From: an uncultured Candidatus Melainabacteria bacterium
GTDB taxonomy: Bacteria; Cyanobacteriota; Vampirovibrionia; Gastranaerophilales; Gastranaerophilaceae
Direction: 5' to 3'
Assembly: GCA_934754735.1 (NCBI GenBank)
Contig: CAKVJE010000092.1
Span: 1 to 6,598 of the forward strand
DNA: 6,598 bases
The position numbers and the translations under genes were made by a program. Shown one piece after another: positions 5,345-6,598 of this stretch. Under the pieces are notes generated by a model. It made no database searches. It worked only from the letters and a program-made list of their open reading frames with translations, and was not told where the DNA came from. How positions within the stretch are numbered: position 1 is the first letter of the stretch; each line of letters starts with the position of its first letter.

Positions 5345-6181
5345 TTAATTCGCCAAATTTTTAGTCAATTCACCGAATTCTTGTATTGAAAGCTTTTCGC
5401 CACGAATATTTTCATCTAAATTCATTTTAGAAATCGCTTCTGCAACTTTAACTTTGTCAAAACCTGAACCAACCAAACAATTTTTCAAGGTTTTTCTTCG
5501 TTGAGAAAATGCTGCTTTTATTACGCGTCTAAAGAAAGAATAATCATCCAGCTTTAATAATGGTTCTTTACGAACTTTTAAAGAAACTAGCGCAGAATTA
5601 ACTTTTGGCGCAGGATAAAAAGATTTGCGCCCTACAAGTCTTATAATTTCGCAATCCGCCCAAAATTGAGAAAGAATAGTTAAAAGACCGTATTGTTTTG
5701 ATTGACTTTTCTCAGTCGCTACGATTCTTCTGGCAACTTCTTCTTGAACCATAAGAATAATATCTTTAATCTTATTACGATTTTTGTTATTCAAATCGTC
5801 AATTTCGCCTAAAAGATGGGCAATAATTGGAGAAGTTATATAATACGGAATATTTGCAACAACTTTTACGTTATCTTCTGTTAAAGCCGAAATATCCGTC
5901 TTCAAAATATCATTATGTATGATTTCTAAATTGTCGCAATCAAGTTTTTCAAGCTCTTTTATTGCCTCTTCATCCAATTCAACCGCGATAACTTTTTTGG
6001 CATGCTTTACTAATTGTTCTGTAACAAACCCGACACCGGGGCCGATTTCTAACACAGTATCTTCTTTTGTAATTCCTGCAAAATCAATAATGTCAGCAAT
6101 TACATCGGGATTGATTAGGAAGTTTTGACCTAATCTTTTTTTTGTTCTAAAAAACTTTGCTCTTTGTAAATAATCCACCAT
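5345..6181 (-). CDS. rsmA: 16S rRNA (adenine1518-N6/adenine1519-N6)-dimethyltransferase
   Basis: KsgA/RsmA uses S-adenosylmethionine to dimethylate two adjacent adenines in the 3' terminal hairpin of 16S rRNA, a late step and checkpoint of small-subunit assembly. The 278-residue product has the family's normal length and all its signatures: KKRLGQNFL (14-22), the SAM-binding EIGPGVGFVT (45-54), the acidic VELDE (67-71), the catalytic motif NIPYY (110-114), QEEVARRIVA (146-155), FYPAPKV (188-194) and the rRNA-binding FSQRRKTLKN (225-234). The start is the ATG at 6181-6179; the N-terminal extension before KKRLGQ is short and normal. No Shine-Dalgarno precedes it, but a promoter sits right against it. 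The ksgA stop is 2 bases from the TPR gene's stop. Confidence 0.97.
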   Translation of the reverse strand: MVDYLQRAKFFRTKKRLGQNFLINPDVIADIIDFAGITKEDTVLEIGPGVGFVTEQLVKHAKKVIAVELDEEAIKELEKLDCDNLEIIHNDILKTDISALTEDNVKVVANIPYYITSPIIAHLLGEIDDLNNKNRNKIKDIILMVQEEVARRIVATEKSQSKQYGLLTILSQFWADCEIIRLVGRKSFYPAPKVNSALVSLKVRKEPLLKLDDYSFFRRVIKAAFSQRRKTLKNCLVGSGFDKVKVAEAISKMNLDENIRGEKLSIQEFGELTKNLAN

Positions 6182-6185
6182 GGTA

Positions 6186-6214
6186 TTTATAATAGTACAA
6201 ACAGGGAAATGTTA
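6186..6214 (-). promoter_or_regulatory. Promoter of ksgA, abutting the start codon
   Basis: On the minus strand TTAACA (6214-6209, 5 of 6 to TTGACA), a 17-base spacer and TATAAA (6191-6186, 5 of 6) lead to a start site at about 6179-6182, on the ATG itself. An overlapping alternative -10, TATTAT (6194-6189), would give a start at 6182. Either way the mRNA would be leaderless or nearly so. Confidence 0.5.
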
Positions 6215-6258
6215 AAATATCAATCTTAATTTAGAATAGAATTGTTGAAAGAAAGTAA

Positions 6259-6295
6259 AGTAATAGGGCAATAAGGTAATAAGGGAATAAGAGGT
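6259..6295 (-). repeat. Left arm: 8-bp tandem units, inverted against 6451-6487
   Basis: Consecutive 8-base units AGTAATAG (degenerate), GGCAATAA, GGTAATAA and GGGAATAA. The reverse complement of 6267-6295 matches 6451-6479 at 27 of 29 positions. Confidence 0.8.
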
Positions 6296-6353
6296 TTTAG
6301 AGAAATTTTAATAAAATGCGATAATTTTACGCAATATATAAATGAAAAAATAA

Positions 6354-6419
6354 CCCTCACCCGAATTTCTAAGTTTCGCACAGCTCAACTTGAAATTCTA
6401 CCCTCTCCCTATGAGAGGG
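6354..6419 (+). repeat. GC-rich hairpin repeat, copy C
   Basis: Begins CCCTCACCCG. It has an internal imperfect inverted repeat, GAATTTCTAAGTT against AACTTGAAATTC, around a short GC-richer loop, and ends in a hairpin CCCTCTC (6401-6407), CCTAT, GAGAGGG (6413-6419). The reverse complement shares two near-identical blocks with copy A. Confidence 0.8.
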
Positions 6420-6450
6420 AACAACCAAGATTTATAAATTTTATGCTAAT

Positions 6451-6487
6451 ACCACTTATTCCCTTATTACCTTATTACCTTATTCCC
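6451..6487 (+). repeat. Right arm: four 8-bp tandem units
   Basis: TTATTCCC (6456-6463), TTATTACC (6464-6471), TTATTACC (6472-6479), TTATTCCC (6480-6487). The units are perfect in length, and the arm is the inverted counterpart of 6259-6295. Confidence 0.8.
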
Positions 6488-6505
6488 CTCCAAGAATCTT
6501 TCATA

Positions 6506-6521
6506 TATAATAAAAAAGGAG
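6506..6521 (+). promoter_or_regulatory. -10 box and Shine-Dalgarno of the last gene
   Basis: AGGAG at 6517-6521 lies 6 bases before the GTG at 6528 and fixes that start. TATAAT at 6506-6511 would start the mRNA at about 6518, inside the SD, so either the leader is about 10 bases or this -10 is chance; no -35 box fits. Confidence 0.45.
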
Positions 6522-6527
6522 AGTATC

Positions 6528-6598
6528 GTGAATCAATGTAAAACAAAAACCGAAGAAAAATTAGAGTACAGCCAGTTATTGGACGAATTTATTTTGGG
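6528..6598 (+). CDS. 5' end of an unrecognised gene (cut by the window)
   Basis: GTG start, supported by AGGAG 6 bases upstream, followed by 22 further open codons to the window edge. The visible residues include MNQCKTKTEEK and LEYSQLLDEFILG, a polar, charged N-terminus with no signal peptide. That is too little to assign a family. It is divergent from ksgA, with the palindromic repeat element between them. Confidence 0.6.
   Translation, partial: MNQCKTKTEEKLEYSQLLDEFIL

Larger units (their letters stand above)
6182..6527. other. Intergenic region with a nested palindromic repeat element
   Basis: Apart from the ksgA promoter at its left end and the ribosome site of the next gene at its right end, the region is filled by an inverted-repeat element (about 6259-6487) with hairpin repeat copy C at its centre. 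No coding frame is supported. Confidence 0.7.

Noticed and set aside
5919..6128. Plus-strand open frame within ksgA
   Set aside because: Antisense shadow of ksgA, Ser/Ala/Thr-rich, no SD.
6451..6487. CRISPR array
   Set aside because: Units are 8 bases and contiguous with no spacers; this is a simple tandem repeat.

Overview
The window is AT-rich chromosomal DNA of an uncultured-looking bacterium. I infer, without a database search, a member of the gut Vampirovibrionia/Melainabacteria (Gastranaerophilales-like, non-photosynthetic cyanobacterial lineage). The grounds are the base composition, a Gly/Met/Phe-rich hypothetical protein, a small protein with an N-terminal 'NFQGK'-type motif, and families of GC-rich hairpin repeats between genes. 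No phage, plasmid, CRISPR, tRNA or rRNA signal was seen, and the genes with clear families are ordinary chromosomal ones.

Layout: a complete sigma-70 family factor (20-898, +) runs convergently into a hypothetical Gly/Met-rich coiled-coil protein (909-1865, -). A short divergent intergenic region then leads to a two-gene operon: a ketopantoate reductase-like enzyme (2043-2915, +) whose stop codon overlaps the start of a NeuA-like CMP-sugar synthetase (2912-3586, +). Next is a small membrane-anchored hypothetical protein on the minus strand (3679-4116), with a hairpin terminator directly after its stop. The 455-base gap 4117-4571 holds an inverted pair of related GC-rich hairpin repeats (copies A and B). 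It leads into a six-repeat TPR protein (4572-5342, +), which ends 2 bases from the convergent rRNA dimethyltransferase KsgA/RsmA (5345-6181, -). The 346-base gap 6182-6527 holds a third repeat copy (C), nested inside a long inverted repeat built of 8-bp tandem units. The window closes on the first 23 codons of an unrecognised gene (6528 onward).

The genes do not form one pathway. The panE-like/neuA-like pair is the only clear operon and may link to cell-surface nonulosonate (sialic-acid-like) metabolism, though no biosynthesis partner lies in the window. KsgA is ribosome maturation and the sigma factor is transcription.

The most interesting points are in the non-coding DNA. One is the three-copy hairpin repeat family with its nested palindromic architecture. 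The other is two genes (panE-like and ksgA) whose best promoter places the transcription start on or next to the ATG with no Shine-Dalgarno sequence, suggesting leaderless mRNAs, while the other complete genes except the weak case at 1865 have readable SD sites. I did not find convincing evidence of a new multi-gene system.
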